Shown: piece after piece, positions 9,223-17,508 of the stretch | How the letters are laid out: each line of letters begins with the position of its first letter | How positions within the stretch are numbered: the stretch's first letter is position 1 | From: Bryobacteraceae bacterium | Lineage (GTDB): Bacteria; Acidobacteriota; Terriglobia; Bryobacterales; Bryobacteraceae | DNA: 64,000 nt | NCBI GenBank assembly: GCA_019752335.1 | Contig: JAIEMJ010000012.1 | Span: forward strand, 1 to 64,000 | Direction of reading: 5' to 3' | Translations under genes and position numbers: made by a program | The notes under the pieces: generated by a model | The model's database searches: none | What the model saw: only the letters and a program-made list of their open reading frames with translations | What the model was told of the DNA's origin: nothing

Positions 9223-9250
9223 ACTCCTCGCGCAGGAGACCCGGTAGTGG

Positions 9251-9655
9251 TTGGCGAAGTCCGCCGACGATCTGAACGCGGCGCGCATCCTCACCGCAGG
9301 GCACTTGGACGAGCCCGCGCTCTACCACTGCCAGCAGTCTGGAGAAAAGACGTTGAAGGCTTTCCTGACCTGGCATCAGACTCCGTTTCGAAAAACGCAT
9401 AGCCTCAAGGAACTGGGTGAATCCTGCGCCCAGATCGACCCGACTCTCGAGGCATTGGCCGTCGCCGCTCATGCTTTGACGGACTTTGCCTGGAAAACGA
9501 GGTACCCAGATCTCTACTTGATCGAGGAAGGAGCGGTGCCTGCGATGATCGAGTTAGCCGCGGAAATCCTCTATCAAATCCAATCGCGGCTGCCAGCGGA
9601 AAGCGAGAGTGAGAGCTCAGCCATGGCCATCACCAAACGCGAGCGCGCCGGTTGA
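9251..9655 (+). CDS. HEPN domain protein with an early in-frame amber codon
   Basis: 134 residues from TTG 9251. It has the HEPN layout: QQSGEKTLKAFL helix, FRKTHSLKELGE, and AWKTRYPDLYL near the C terminus. The same frame begins at ATG 9209, overlapping the MNT gene as is normal for these pairs (MTPNELLAQETR), but TAG at 9245-9247 interrupts it just before WLAKSADDLNAA, a region normally inside the first HEPN helix. AGGAG at 9234-9238 lies 12 bases before TTG 9251, so internal initiation may rescue a protein lacking the first 14 residues. Otherwise the toxin is inactivated. Confidence 0.7.
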   Translation: MAKSADDLNAARILTAGHLDEPALYHCQQSGEKTLKAFLTWHQTPFRKTHSLKELGESCAQIDPTLEALAVAAHALTDFAWKTRYPDLYLIEEGAVPAMIELAAEILYQIQSRLPAESESESSAMAITKRERAG

Positions 9656-9731
9656 GCGCCATCGAGCACTCCAAAGCCGGACTTCGCTCGTTCCCGCGCG
9701 GCCTCTGCTACGCTTTGAAGTGACCCCTATC

Positions 9732-10982
9732 ATGCTCGTGCTCTATTCCGCGGCTCACGGCGGCTACGCCGGACAGCCGGTTCCGCTGGGCGGAGGCGCC
9801 GCCATTGCGAATCAATTGATGGCCGAATGGTCGCGCACCCAGCCGTTCAACGTTCAACTGCTCGACCCTTCGATTCTCGGCCCCTCCACCGACGGCCTCG
9901 GCGCGCCTACCGGCGAACAACTCGTCCAGTACTCCGAAAAAGAGTACGCCGCCTTCTGTCATTGCTTCGACGCCGCCGTCACCGAACACATCCTCCGGCA
10001 TGACCCGAAGACCACCCGCGTCCTGATCAACGACATCTCCGAAGCCCCCGTCTTCCCCCGCCTGGCCGAGCGTGGCTTCATCATGCACAGCATCTATCAC
10101 GTCGACGTGGTCGCCTATGTCGCCAACATCTACGGCAAGGGCTACCTGAGCCCGGCCAACCTCGTCAAGCTCTACGACCGCTTCGGCAGCTTCTACCCCT
10201 CCATCGCCAAGCTTGTCTTCGAGAAACAGCGGCAAAGCCTGAAGTATTCCCGCTCCGTCATCGTTCCCTCGGCCTCCATGAAGCAACTCCTGCTGGAGTG
10301 CTACCCCGATACGCCCGCGGACCGGATTCGCGTCCTGCCCTGGGGCCATTCGCTCGAAGAGTTCCCCGAGGAAGACATTGCCATTGAAATCCAGAAGCTG
10401 CGCGATCAATACCGGCTGCACCCGCGCGTGCCCACCTTGCTCTGCCTCAGCCGCATCTCGCCCGAAAAGGGGCAGGACTTGTTGCTCGAAGCGATCGCGG
10501 AATGGGAGACGCAGGAAGACTTCCCCGCCAACGGCTTGAACCTGGTCATCTGCGGCGAAGCTGCCTACATGATGGGCCAGCGCTATCTCGAAAAGCTGAA
10601 GTCTCTCGCGCGTAAGCTCACCAGGACTAACGTCGTTTTTCCGGGCTTCGTGATGGGCATTCGCAAGCGAGCCTTCTTCGGGCTGGCCGACCTCTACGTC
10701 TTCCCGTCGCGTCACGAGAGCTACGGGCTCACGCTGGTGGAGGCGCTCGCCGCGGGCTTGCCGGCGGTAACGCTGGAGCACGACGGAGCGCGCGCTCTGA
10801 TGCGGCCGGAGTTCGGGATCGTGGCCATCTATCGCGACCTCGTGCCCTCCATCGCGGCGCTGCTGAAGGACCCCGAGCGCCGCCAGCGCATGGGCGCGGC
10901 GGCCAAAGCCTGGGCCGGCAGCCAGCGCTTCAGTGACACGGCGCGCACCCTGGCTGAATGGATTCAGCTTCCGGTAGAATAG
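9732..10982 (+). CDS. GT4-family glycosyltransferase
   Basis: 416 residues from ATG 9732, where the glycine-rich N-terminal loop of a GT-B fold follows (VLYSAAHGGYAG, VPLGGGAAIAN). The C-terminal domain has CLSRISPEKGQDLLLEAI, the donor-binding region VVFPGFV and the E-x7-E motif in ESYGLTLVEALAAGLP. Enzymes of this group transfer sugars from nucleotide donors to polysaccharide or lipid acceptors. No neighbouring polysaccharide genes help to name the acceptor. The long frame opposite it is a shadow. Confidence 0.88.
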   Translation: MLVLYSAAHGGYAGQPVPLGGGAAIANQLMAEWSRTQPFNVQLLDPSILGPSTDGLGAPTGEQLVQYSEKEYAAFCHCFDAAVTEHILRHDPKTTRVLINDISEAPVFPRLAERGFIMHSIYHVDVVAYVANIYGKGYLSPANLVKLYDRFGSFYPSIAKLVFEKQRQSLKYSRSVIVPSASMKQLLLECYPDTPADRIRVLPWGHSLEEFPEEDIAIEIQKLRDQYRLHPRVPTLLCLSRISPEKGQDLLLEAIAEWETQEDFPANGLNLVICGEAAYMMGQRYLEKLKSLARKLTRTNVVFPGFVMGIRKRAFFGLADLYVFPSRHESYGLTLVEALAAGLPAVTLEHDGARALMRPEFGIVAIYRDLVPSIAALLKDPERRQRMGAAAKAWAGSQRFSDTARTLAEWIQLPVE

Positions 10983-10989
10983 GCGCACT

Positions 10990-11919
10990 ATGGATCGCCG
11001 TACGTTTCTGGCCGCTCCGGCCGCCTTCGCCGCCCCCTCTGACCCTGCGCCCGCCCAACGCTGGCCCGTTGTCGCTTTCTCGAAGCACTTCCAATGGACT
11101 AGCGTTGCCGAAGCAGCCGCGCACTGCGCCGAACTGGGCTACGACGGCCTCGACCTTACCGTCCGACCCGGCGGCCACGTGGAGCCCGCCCGGGTTACCG
11201 AAGACTTACCCAAAGCCGTGGAGCAGATTCGCTCCCAAAAGCTCGCTATGCCGATGGTGACGGCGGGCATCGTCGATGCGACCACGCCCCACGCCGAGGC
11301 CGTCCTGCGCGCGCTGGTCGCCGCCAAGATCCCTCGCTACCGCTGGGGCGGCTTCCGCTATGTCGAAGGAAAGAGCATTCCGGCCCAACTCGATGAACTG
11401 CGCCCCAAAGTGCGCGACCTCGCCGCGATGAACCGCCAGTTCGGCCTCACCGCGATGTACCACACGCACTCCGGCCCGACGCAAGTGGGCGCATCCATGT
11501 GGGACTTGTACCTCCTGCTGAAGGACCAGTCGCCGGACGCGGTCAGCGTGAATTACGACATCGGCCATGCCGTCGTCGAAGGCGGCTACGGCAATTGGAC
11601 CCACACCACCCGTCTGCTGATGCCCTTCACCCGCGGCATCGCCATCAAGGATTTTCTTTGGAGCAAGAACGCCAAGGGCGCCTGGGTGCCGGAGTGGTGC
11701 GCGTTCGGCGAGGGCATGGTCGACTTCCGGCGCTTTCTCACCATGGCCAAGGCGGCGGGCTTCACTGGCCCGTTACAGCAGCACTTTGAGTATCCGGGGC
11801 TGGGCGGCGCGGACAGCGGAAAAGCAGTCTTAACGATTCCCAAGGAAAAATTATTGGCGGAGTTTCGGCGCGATTTGAACAAGCTGAAGCGCCTGCTGAA
11901 AGAAGTGGGAATGGCCTAG
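10990..11919 (+). CDS. Secreted xylose isomerase-like TIM barrel protein
   Basis: 309 residues. MDRRTFLAAPAAFAA resembles a short Tat or Sec leader. The rest has the AP endonuclease 2/sugar isomerase barrel: AELGYDGLDLTV, MYHTHSGP, VSVNYDIGHAV and GIAIKDFLW, where His, Asp and Lys/His residues at strand ends would bind a metal. Many acidobacterial and planctomycete genomes encode secreted members acting on sugars or keto-sugars. The substrate is not predictable. It begins seven bases after the glycosyltransferase stop and is probably co-transcribed with it. Confidence 0.82.
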   Translation: MDRRTFLAAPAAFAAPSDPAPAQRWPVVAFSKHFQWTSVAEAAAHCAELGYDGLDLTVRPGGHVEPARVTEDLPKAVEQIRSQKLAMPMVTAGIVDATTPHAEAVLRALVAAKIPRYRWGGFRYVEGKSIPAQLDELRPKVRDLAAMNRQFGLTAMYHTHSGPTQVGASMWDLYLLLKDQSPDAVSVNYDIGHAVVEGGYGNWTHTTRLLMPFTRGIAIKDFLWSKNAKGAWVPEWCAFGEGMVDFRRFLTMAKAAGFTGPLQQHFEYPGLGGADSGKAVLTIPKEKLLAEFRRDLNKLKRLLKEVGMA

Positions 11920-12011
11920 AGACAAGGAGGGGGTGCGGGCGTGACGTTGGGTTAAGGGGTGAGTGTCGCGCCCGCCTACGTAACGGGGATTGAAGATGTA
12001 GGCGCTGCATT

Positions 12012-12031
12012 TGGCAGGTAGGTTACTGCCA
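12012..12031. promoter_or_regulatory. Inverted repeat upstream of acpP, possible operator
   Basis: TGGCAG and CTGCCA are perfect inverted arms separated by eight bases, within an A/T-richer stretch (GAAATATTTTT follows) about 90 bp upstream of the acpP start. The position suits a regulator site in the promoter region. The regulator is unknown, and no clean -35/-10 pair could be assigned. Confidence 0.35.
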
Positions 12032-12071
12032 GTGAAATATTTTTGCATCCGGCCTAGTTGCGCTGGAGCCA

Positions 12072-12089
12072 CGATCATGGCTATGATCG
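12072..12089 (+). promoter_or_regulatory. Hairpin in the acpP leader
   Basis: CGATCAT and ATGATCG form a perfect seven-pair stem with a GGCT loop, 31 bases upstream of the acpP GTG. It could be a leader RNA hairpin affecting translation or mRNA stability, or a dyad operator. It has no U-tract, so it is not a terminator. Confidence 0.4.
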
Positions 12090-12120
12090 CGATTACGGAC
12101 CAAAGGGAGGTTCTCTATTC

Positions 12121-12360
12121 GTGGCTGTTGAACAGAAGGTAAAGGAAATCATCGTCGAGCAACTTGGCGTTGACGAAGGGCAAGTCGACCCCAATGCTTC
12201 GTTCGTCGATGACCTGGGCGCGGACTCGTTGGATATCGTCGAACTGGTGATGGCTTTTGAAGAAGCTTTTGACCTCGACGTACCCGACGAGGAGGCTGAG
12301 AAGTTGAAGACCGTCAAAGACGCGGTCGACTACATCAAGGCCAAGACCGGTAAGGAATAG
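12121..12360 (+). CDS. acpP: Acyl carrier protein
   Basis: 79 residues from GTG 12121, which has AAAGGGAGG about nine bases upstream; the frame continues upstream but without a start signal. The phosphopantetheine attachment site is GADSLD with Ser36, in the usual acidic four-helix context ([19 protein letters not shown]). It carries growing acyl chains for fatty acid synthesis. A strong hairpin follows, then fabF, the usual acpP-fabF order. Confidence 0.97.
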   Translation: MAVEQKVKEIIVEQLGVDEGQVDPNASFVDDLGADSLDIVELVMAFEEAFDLDVPDEEAEKLKTVKDAVDYIKAKTGKE

Positions 12361-12395
12361 GTAAGGAATAGCGGCATCTTTTCTTCCGAAACACA

Positions 12396-12435
12396 ATCAG
12401 GCGGACTGCGGTAGCGGTCCGCCTGATGCTATTTT
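12396..12435 (+). terminator. Hairpin terminator or attenuator between acpP and fabF
   Basis: A 14-pair stem (12396-12409 with 12414-12427, one G-T pair) is capped by GGTA and followed by GCTATTTT. The outer arms are ATCAGGCGGAC and GTCCGCCTGAT. It sits 36 bases after acpP and 51 before fabF, so it probably lets much more acpP than fabF mRNA accumulate. Confidence 0.75.
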
Positions 12436-12477
12436 GCGCCCCCCACTTTGCGCCTAGAATAGAAACAGGAGCCTTGT

Positions 12478-13719
12478 TTGTCTCGTAGAGTTGTGGTTAC
12501 CGGTGTCGGTCTCGTCAGTAGTCTGGGAGTCGGCACAGAAAAGACTTGGGCCGCCGTCAAGGCCGGCCAGAATGGAATCAGCCAGATTGAGCTTTTTGAT
12601 CCCAGCCGGCATGATTGCCGCATTGCTGGGGAGATCAAGGGCTTCGAGCCCGGCGATTTCGTCGAGAAAAAAGACATCAAGAAGATGGCGCGCTTCATGC
12701 ACTTCGCCGTCGCCGCGACTGACTTTGCCCTCGACATGGCGAAATTCAAGGTGGACCCCGAGAAGGCCGAAGACGTGGGTGTCTATATTGGCAGCGGGAT
12801 CGGCGGCTTCGAGGTGATCGAACGTGAGCACCAAAGCCTGCTCGAAAAAGGCCCCTCGCGCGTCTCGCCCTTCTTCATTCCGGCCACCATCGTGAACCTG
12901 GGCTCGGGCTACGTGTCGATCCGGACGGGCGCTAAGGGTCCGAACTCGGCGACGGCGACGGCTTGCACCACCGGCGCCCACGCCGTGGGCGACAGCTTCC
13001 GGCTGATTCAACACGGCTACGCCGAGGCCATGATCTGCGGCGGCGCGGAAGCGGCGATCACGCCGCTCAGCGTGGCTGGCTTCGCCGCCATGCGTGCTCT
13101 GTCCACCCGCAATGACGACCCCGCGCACGCCTGCCGCCCGTGGGACGAAGGCCGTGACGGCTTCGTGATGGGCGAAGGCGCCGGCGTCCTGTTCCTCGAA
13201 AGCCTGGATCACGCGCTCGCCCGAGGCGCCAACATCATCGCCGAAATTGTGGGCTACGGCATGTCCGGTGACGCTTATCACATCACTTCGCCCTCCACCG
13301 ATGGCGACGGCCCCTATCGCGTGATGCGCAATGCCTTGAAGGACGCGCGCCTGACGCCCGACCAGATCGACTACCTGAACGCGCACGGCACCTCGACGCC
13401 GATCGGCGACAAAATTGAGACCACGGCCATTAAGCGCGCCTTTGGCGAGCACGTGGCAAAGCTGGCGGTGAGCAGCACCAAGAGCATGACCGGCCACCTG
13501 CTGGGTGGCGCCGGCGGACTCGAAGCCGGCCTCTGCGTGATGGCCATCCGCGACCAGATCGCGCCGCCCACCATCAACCACGAGAAGCCCGGCGAAGGCT
13601 GCGACCTCGACTATGTGCCCAACGTGGCGCGGCCCATGCGCCTCGACTATGCCCTGTCGAACTCCTTCGGCTTCGGCGGCACGAACGGTTCGCTCGTCTT
13701 CAAGCGTTATCAGAACTAG
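12478..13719 (+). CDS. fabF: Beta-ketoacyl-ACP synthase II
   Basis: 413 residues from TTG 12478, with AGGAG seven bases upstream. The catalytic triad falls at C163 (TACTTGAHA), H303 (NAHGTST) and H340 (MTGHLLG), the same numbering as in E. coli FabF, and length is standard. It condenses malonyl-ACP with acyl-ACP to elongate fatty acids. It is followed seven bases later by etfB. The long frame on the opposite strand is a codon-bias shadow. Confidence 0.97.
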   Translation: MSRRVVVTGVGLVSSLGVGTEKTWAAVKAGQNGISQIELFDPSRHDCRIAGEIKGFEPGDFVEKKDIKKMARFMHFAVAATDFALDMAKFKVDPEKAEDVGVYIGSGIGGFEVIEREHQSLLEKGPSRVSPFFIPATIVNLGSGYVSIRTGAKGPNSATATACTTGAHAVGDSFRLIQHGYAEAMICGGAEAAITPLSVAGFAAMRALSTRNDDPAHACRPWDEGRDGFVMGEGAGVLFLESLDHALARGANIIAEIVGYGMSGDAYHITSPSTDGDGPYRVMRNALKDARLTPDQIDYLNAHGTSTPIGDKIETTAIKRAFGEHVAKLAVSSTKSMTGHLLGGAGGLEAGLCVMAIRDQIAPPTINHEKPGEGCDLDYVPNVARPMRLDYALSNSFGFGGTNGSLVFKRYQN

Positions 13720-13726
13720 CATCCCT

Positions 13727-14497
13727 ATGAAAACTATCGTCGCGATTAAGCAAGTGCCCGCGCGTGATTCACAGCTTCGCCTGAACTCGGGCGCCACGTG
13801 GATCGACGAGGAAGACCTCACCTTCGAGATCAACGAGCCCGACGCCTATGCGCTCGAAGAGGCCTTGCAGCTCAAGGAAAAGCTGGGGTCCGGCGAAGTG
13901 ATCGCGCTGTGCCTGGGGCCCGAACGCGCCGCCTCCACCTTGCGCGAAGCGCTGGCCAAAGGGGCGGACCGCGCGATTCACGTGGTCTGCGAGAAGCCCG
14001 AAGCGCTCGATCCCCTGGCCGTCGCCAAGTTGCTCGCTGCCGCTGTACGCACCGAGTCCCCGGACCTTTTGCTCACCGGTTTGCAGTCGGACGACCTGGG
14101 CTCCGGCCAGACCGGCGTGATCCTCGCGGAACTTTTGGGCTGCTCGCATGCCACCATCATCATGGAAGTCGTCGTCCAGGGCGGGGAAGTCCGGGTGAAG
14201 CGCGAGCTCGAAGACGGCTGGTTCCAATACATCCAGATGCCGCTGCCGGCCGTGCTCACCATCCAGAGCGGCCTGAACCGGCTTCGTTACGCCACGCTGA
14301 TGGGCATCAAGAAGGCCAAGACCAAAGAGATGCGCGCTCTGGACGCCGCGACGCTGGGTACCAGCCCCGTCGCCGCGACGCTCGACCGGATCTACCCGCC
14401 GGACCGCCAGAAGCAGACCCAAATGCTGACCGGTTCGGCCAAGGAACAGGCCGCGCAGTTGGTGGAGAAGATGAAGTTCGAAATGAGGGTGCTCTAA
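13727..14497 (+). CDS. etfB: Electron transfer flavoprotein beta subunit
   Basis: 256 residues from ATG 13727. It starts MKTIVAIKQVP and has INEPDAYALEEAL, GLQSDDLGSGQTG and a C-terminal GIKKAKTKEM, all typical of ETF beta, which binds AMP and forms a heterodimer with the alpha subunit. ETF passes electrons from acyl-CoA and other dehydrogenases to the quinone pool. It abuts etfA directly: the stop ends at 14497 and etfA starts at 14498. Confidence 0.95.
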   Translation: MKTIVAIKQVPARDSQLRLNSGATWIDEEDLTFEINEPDAYALEEALQLKEKLGSGEVIALCLGPERAASTLREALAKGADRAIHVVCEKPEALDPLAVAKLLAAAVRTESPDLLLTGLQSDDLGSGQTGVILAELLGCSHATIIMEVVVQGGEVRVKRELEDGWFQYIQMPLPAVLTIQSGLNRLRYATLMGIKKAKTKEMRALDAATLGTSPVAATLDRIYPPDRQKQTQMLTGSAKEQAAQLVEKMKFEMRVL

Positions 14498-15457
14498 ATG
14501 ATTCTCGTCGTGATGGAGCAAAAAGCGGGCGTCTGGCACAAGATGTCCTGGGAGACGCTGGCGGGCGGCCAGCAACTCGGCGCGGCGCTGGGGCAACCCG
14601 TCGCCGCAGTGGTGCTCGGCGATGGCATCAGCGGCCTGGCCGCGGAACTCGCCACTAAGGCGCTCGACAAGGTCTATGCCGTCGAGCACGCTGGCTTAGC
14701 CTCGTACACGCCGGACAGCTACACGGCGGCATTGACGGCGCTGATTGGCCAGCTACAGCCCTCGTTGGTGCTCTTCCCGCATACGTATCAGGTGCGCGAC
14801 TTCGGACCGAAGCTGGCCACGCGTCTGGACCGTGTGCTGCTCAGCGACGTCGTCCGCGTGAACCCGGGTCCGGTCTTCGTCCGCCAGTTGTTCCAAGGCA
14901 AGCTCAACTCGGACGTCCGCCCGAGCACGCCCGCGCCGCACCTGGTGAGCCTGCAAGCCGGCGCTTACCGCGCGGATGCGCTCGCCGCTGGGTCGGCGAC
15001 TGTGGAGACCATTTCGCCCGCGCTCGAAGCGAGCCGGCAGAAGCCTGAGGCCCCGTTCCGCGAATCCTCCCGCGCCGTCGATCTCACCGCCGCTGACCTG
15101 ATCGTCTCCGTCGGCCGCGGCATCAAGGAAGCCGACAACCTGCCGATCGTCGAGGAGTTGGCCAAGGCGCTGGGCGCCGAACTCGCCGCCTCCCGCCCGA
15201 TCTGCGATAACGGCTGGCTCCCCATGGAGCGCCAGGTCGGCAGCTCCGGGCAAACCGTGGCGCCGAAGGTATACCTCGCCGTGGGCATCTCGGGCGCCAT
15301 CCAGCATCTGGTGGGCATGAAGGGCGCCAAGGCCATCGTGGCCATCAACAAGGATCCCCACGCCCCGATTTTCGAAGTTGCTGACTACGGCCTGGTGGGG
15401 GATCTCTTCGAGATCGTCCCGGCCTTGACCGAGGAAGTCCGCAAGGCGAAGAGCTAA
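14498..15457 (+). CDS. etfA: Electron transfer flavoprotein alpha subunit
   Basis: 319 residues. The C-terminal FAD-binding region is complete: VSVGRGIKEADNLPIVEELA, ASRPICDNGWLP, RQVGSSGQTVAPKVYLAVGISGAIQHLVGMKGAKAI split over these motifs, and AINKDPHAPIFEVADYGLVGD. It pairs with etfB. Its stop overlaps by four bases the stop of the convergent cstA gene, leaving no room for a separate terminator. Confidence 0.96.
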   Translation: MILVVMEQKAGVWHKMSWETLAGGQQLGAALGQPVAAVVLGDGISGLAAELATKALDKVYAVEHAGLASYTPDSYTAALTALIGQLQPSLVLFPHTYQVRDFGPKLATRLDRVLLSDVVRVNPGPVFVRQLFQGKLNSDVRPSTPAPHLVSLQAGAYRADALAAGSATVETISPALEASRQKPEAPFRESSRAVDLTAADLIVSVGRGIKEADNLPIVEELAKALGAELAASRPICDNGWLPMERQVGSSGQTVAPKVYLAVGISGAIQHLVGMKGAKAIVAINKDPHAPIFEVADYGLVGDLFEIVPALTEEVRKAKS

Positions 15458-17508
15458 GCCCGCTCGGGCGTCAGCGTGGAAGGCACGAAGGGCGTCTCGT
15501 TCAACTGCGAGGCGCGGCGGCCATTCAGGATGCCGATCCAGATGCGGAACGAATCCAGCAGGATCAGCGTGACGAAGAGGATGAAGACCGAGCAGATCAC
15601 CGCGTTCAGCCGGGCGTTGAAGATCAGGGTCTGGGTCTGCGCCAGCTTGGCAGCGGCGATCTTGCCGGAGTCCACCAGCGCTTGTAACTGATCCGCCTGG
15701 GCGAGGAAGCCTAAGCGGGGCAGGGGAGAGAAGACCTTCTGATACGCTGCCGTGAAGGTGACTGACACTAGCCACACCATCGGCAGCAGCGTGATCCACA
15801 TGCGCTTGGCGCCATGCTTCTTCAGCAGAATCGTGGTGCCCACGGCGAGTGCGATCACGCCCAAGAGTTGGTTGGCGATGCCGAACATGGGCCACAGGGA
15901 ATTCACGCCGCCCAGCGGGTCAATCACGCCTTGGTAGAGAAAGTAGCCCCAGGAAACGACCACAATGGCGCTGGTGGCGATCACACCGGGCATCCAACTG
16001 GTGCGGCCGAGCGGCGCGTAGAGGTTGCCGAGCAAATCCTGCAACAGGAAGCGCCCGACGCGGGTGCCGGCATCGATCACCGTGAGAATGAACAGCGCTT
16101 CGAACATAATGGCGAAGTGATACCAGAAGGCGACCACTCCGGCACCTACACCGGTGGACGCGAAGATCTGCGCCATGCCGAGGGCGAGTGTCGGGGCGCC
16201 GCCGGTGCGGTGAAAGAGCGTGCCTTCGCCCACGTCGCTGGCCAGCTTGGTCATCTGCGCCACGGTTACCGGGTAGCCCCAACTGGAGATGGTCTGCACG
16301 GCCGCCTCCGGGGTGGCGCCGATCAGGGCGGCCGGGGAGTTCACGCCGAAGTAGACGCCCGGCTGCAGGGAGCAGGCGGCGACGAGCGCCAGAATGGCGA
16401 CGACGCCTTCGGTGAGCATCGTGCCCGCCGCCACTGGCAAGGCGTGCGACTCACGCGCCAGGATCTTCGGCGTCGTGCCCGAGGAGATCAGCGAATGGAA
16501 GCCTGAAAGTGCGCCGCAGCCAATCGTGATGAAGCAGAACGGAAACACGGCACCCGCGAAGACCGGCCCGGTGCCGTCAATGAATTGCGTCACGGCTGGC
16601 AGTTGCATCTGCGGATGCACTAGCAACACTCCCGCGGCCAGCAAGGCCGCCACGCCGATCTTGACGAAACTCGACAGATAGTCGCGCGGCGCCAGCAACA
16701 GCCAGACGGGCAGCGTGCTCGCACTAAAGCCATAAATGATCATCGCGACGGCGAGGGCGGGGCCGGTCCACGTGAAGGCCGCCGCCCAGGTGGGATTTTG
16801 CGAGACCCACTGGCCGCCGAAGATGGCGGCCATGATCAAAACAAAGCCAATCACGGAAACCTCTTGCACCTTACCCGGCCGCAGGTAGCGCAGGTATATC
16901 CCCATGAAGAGGGCAATGGGGATCGTCGAGGCGATGGTGAAGGTGCCCCAGGGGGAGTCGCGCAAAGCGTTGACGACCACGAGCCCCACGACCGCGAGCA
17001 GGATGATCATGATCAGGAAGACGGTAACCAACGCGGTGAAGCCGCCCACCTTGCCGATCTCCTCGCGGGCCATTTCGCCCAGGCTCTTGCCGTTGCGGCG
17101 AATCGAAGCCGCCAGGACCACTAAGTCGTGGACGGCGCCACCCAAGGCGGCGCCCAGAACAATCCACAGCGTCCCGGGCAGGTAGCCGAACTGAGCGGCC
17201 AGGACGGGACCAACGAGGGGGCCAGGCCCCGCAATAGCGGCGAAGTGATGGCCGAAGACGATCCACTTGTGGGTCGGCTCGTAGTCGATGCCGTTATCGA
17301 GCCGCTCGGCCGGCGTCGCGCGGTCGTCGAGGATCAGCACCCGCGTGGCGATCCAACGATGGTAATAGCGGTAGGCGACAACATAAATACAGACGGCGGC
17401 TACCACCAGCCACAGACTGTTTACCGGTTCATTGCGCGAAAAGGCAACCACGCCCAGGGCGCCCGCGCCCGTCAGCCCTAGGGCCAGGAATGCAAGGTGT
17501 CGAAGCAT
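15454..17508 (-). CDS. cstA: Carbon starvation protein CstA family transporter
   Basis: 684 residues with about 16-18 hydrophobic segments. Hallmarks are HHFAAIAGPGPLVGPVLAAQ, PGTLWIVLGAALGGAVHD, and IGCGALSGFHSLISSGT. The family imports peptides or pyruvate, coupled to protons, and is induced on carbon limitation. It is monocistronic, with its start facing the long intergenic region before the giant surface-protein gene. Substrate is inferred from the family. Confidence 0.95.
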   Translation of the reverse strand: MLRHLAFLALGLTGAGALGVVAFSRNEPVNSLWLVVAAVCIYVVAYRYYHRWIATRVLILDDRATPAERLDNGIDYEPTHKWIVFGHHFAAIAGPGPLVGPVLAAQFGYLPGTLWIVLGAALGGAVHDLVVLAASIRRNGKSLGEMAREEIGKVGGFTALVTVFLIMIILLAVVGLVVVNALRDSPWGTFTIASTIPIALFMGIYLRYLRPGKVQEVSVIGFVLIMAAIFGGQWVSQNPTWAAAFTWTGPALAVAMIIYGFSASTLPVWLLLAPRDYLSSFVKIGVAALLAAGVLLVHPQMQLPAVTQFIDGTGPVFAGAVFPFCFITIGCGALSGFHSLISSGTTPKILARESHALPVAAGTMLTEGVVAILALVAACSLQPGVYFGVNSPAALIGATPEAAVQTISSWGYPVTVAQMTKLASDVGEGTLFHRTGGAPTLALGMAQIFASTGVGAGVVAFWYHFAIMFEALFILTVIDAGTRVGRFLLQDLLGNLYAPLGRTSWMPGVIATSAIVVVSWGYFLYQGVIDPLGGVNSLWPMFGIANQLLGVIALAVGTTILLKKHGAKRMWITLLPMVWLVSVTFTAAYQKVFSPLPRLGFLAQADQLQALVDSGKIAAAKLAQTQTLIFNARLNAVICSVFILFVTLILLDSFRIWIGILNGRRASQLNETPFVPSTLTPERA

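Noticed and set aside
9245-9247. TAG in the HEPN gene as pyrrolysine or recoding
   Set aside because: Other genes in the window end in TAG normally and no recoding signal is visible.
12454-13833. 459-residue frame opposite fabF
   Set aside because: fabF is certain by active-site residues; this frame is a GC-bias shadow. The same applies to frames opposite etfB, etfA, the GT4 gene and the xylose isomerase homologue.
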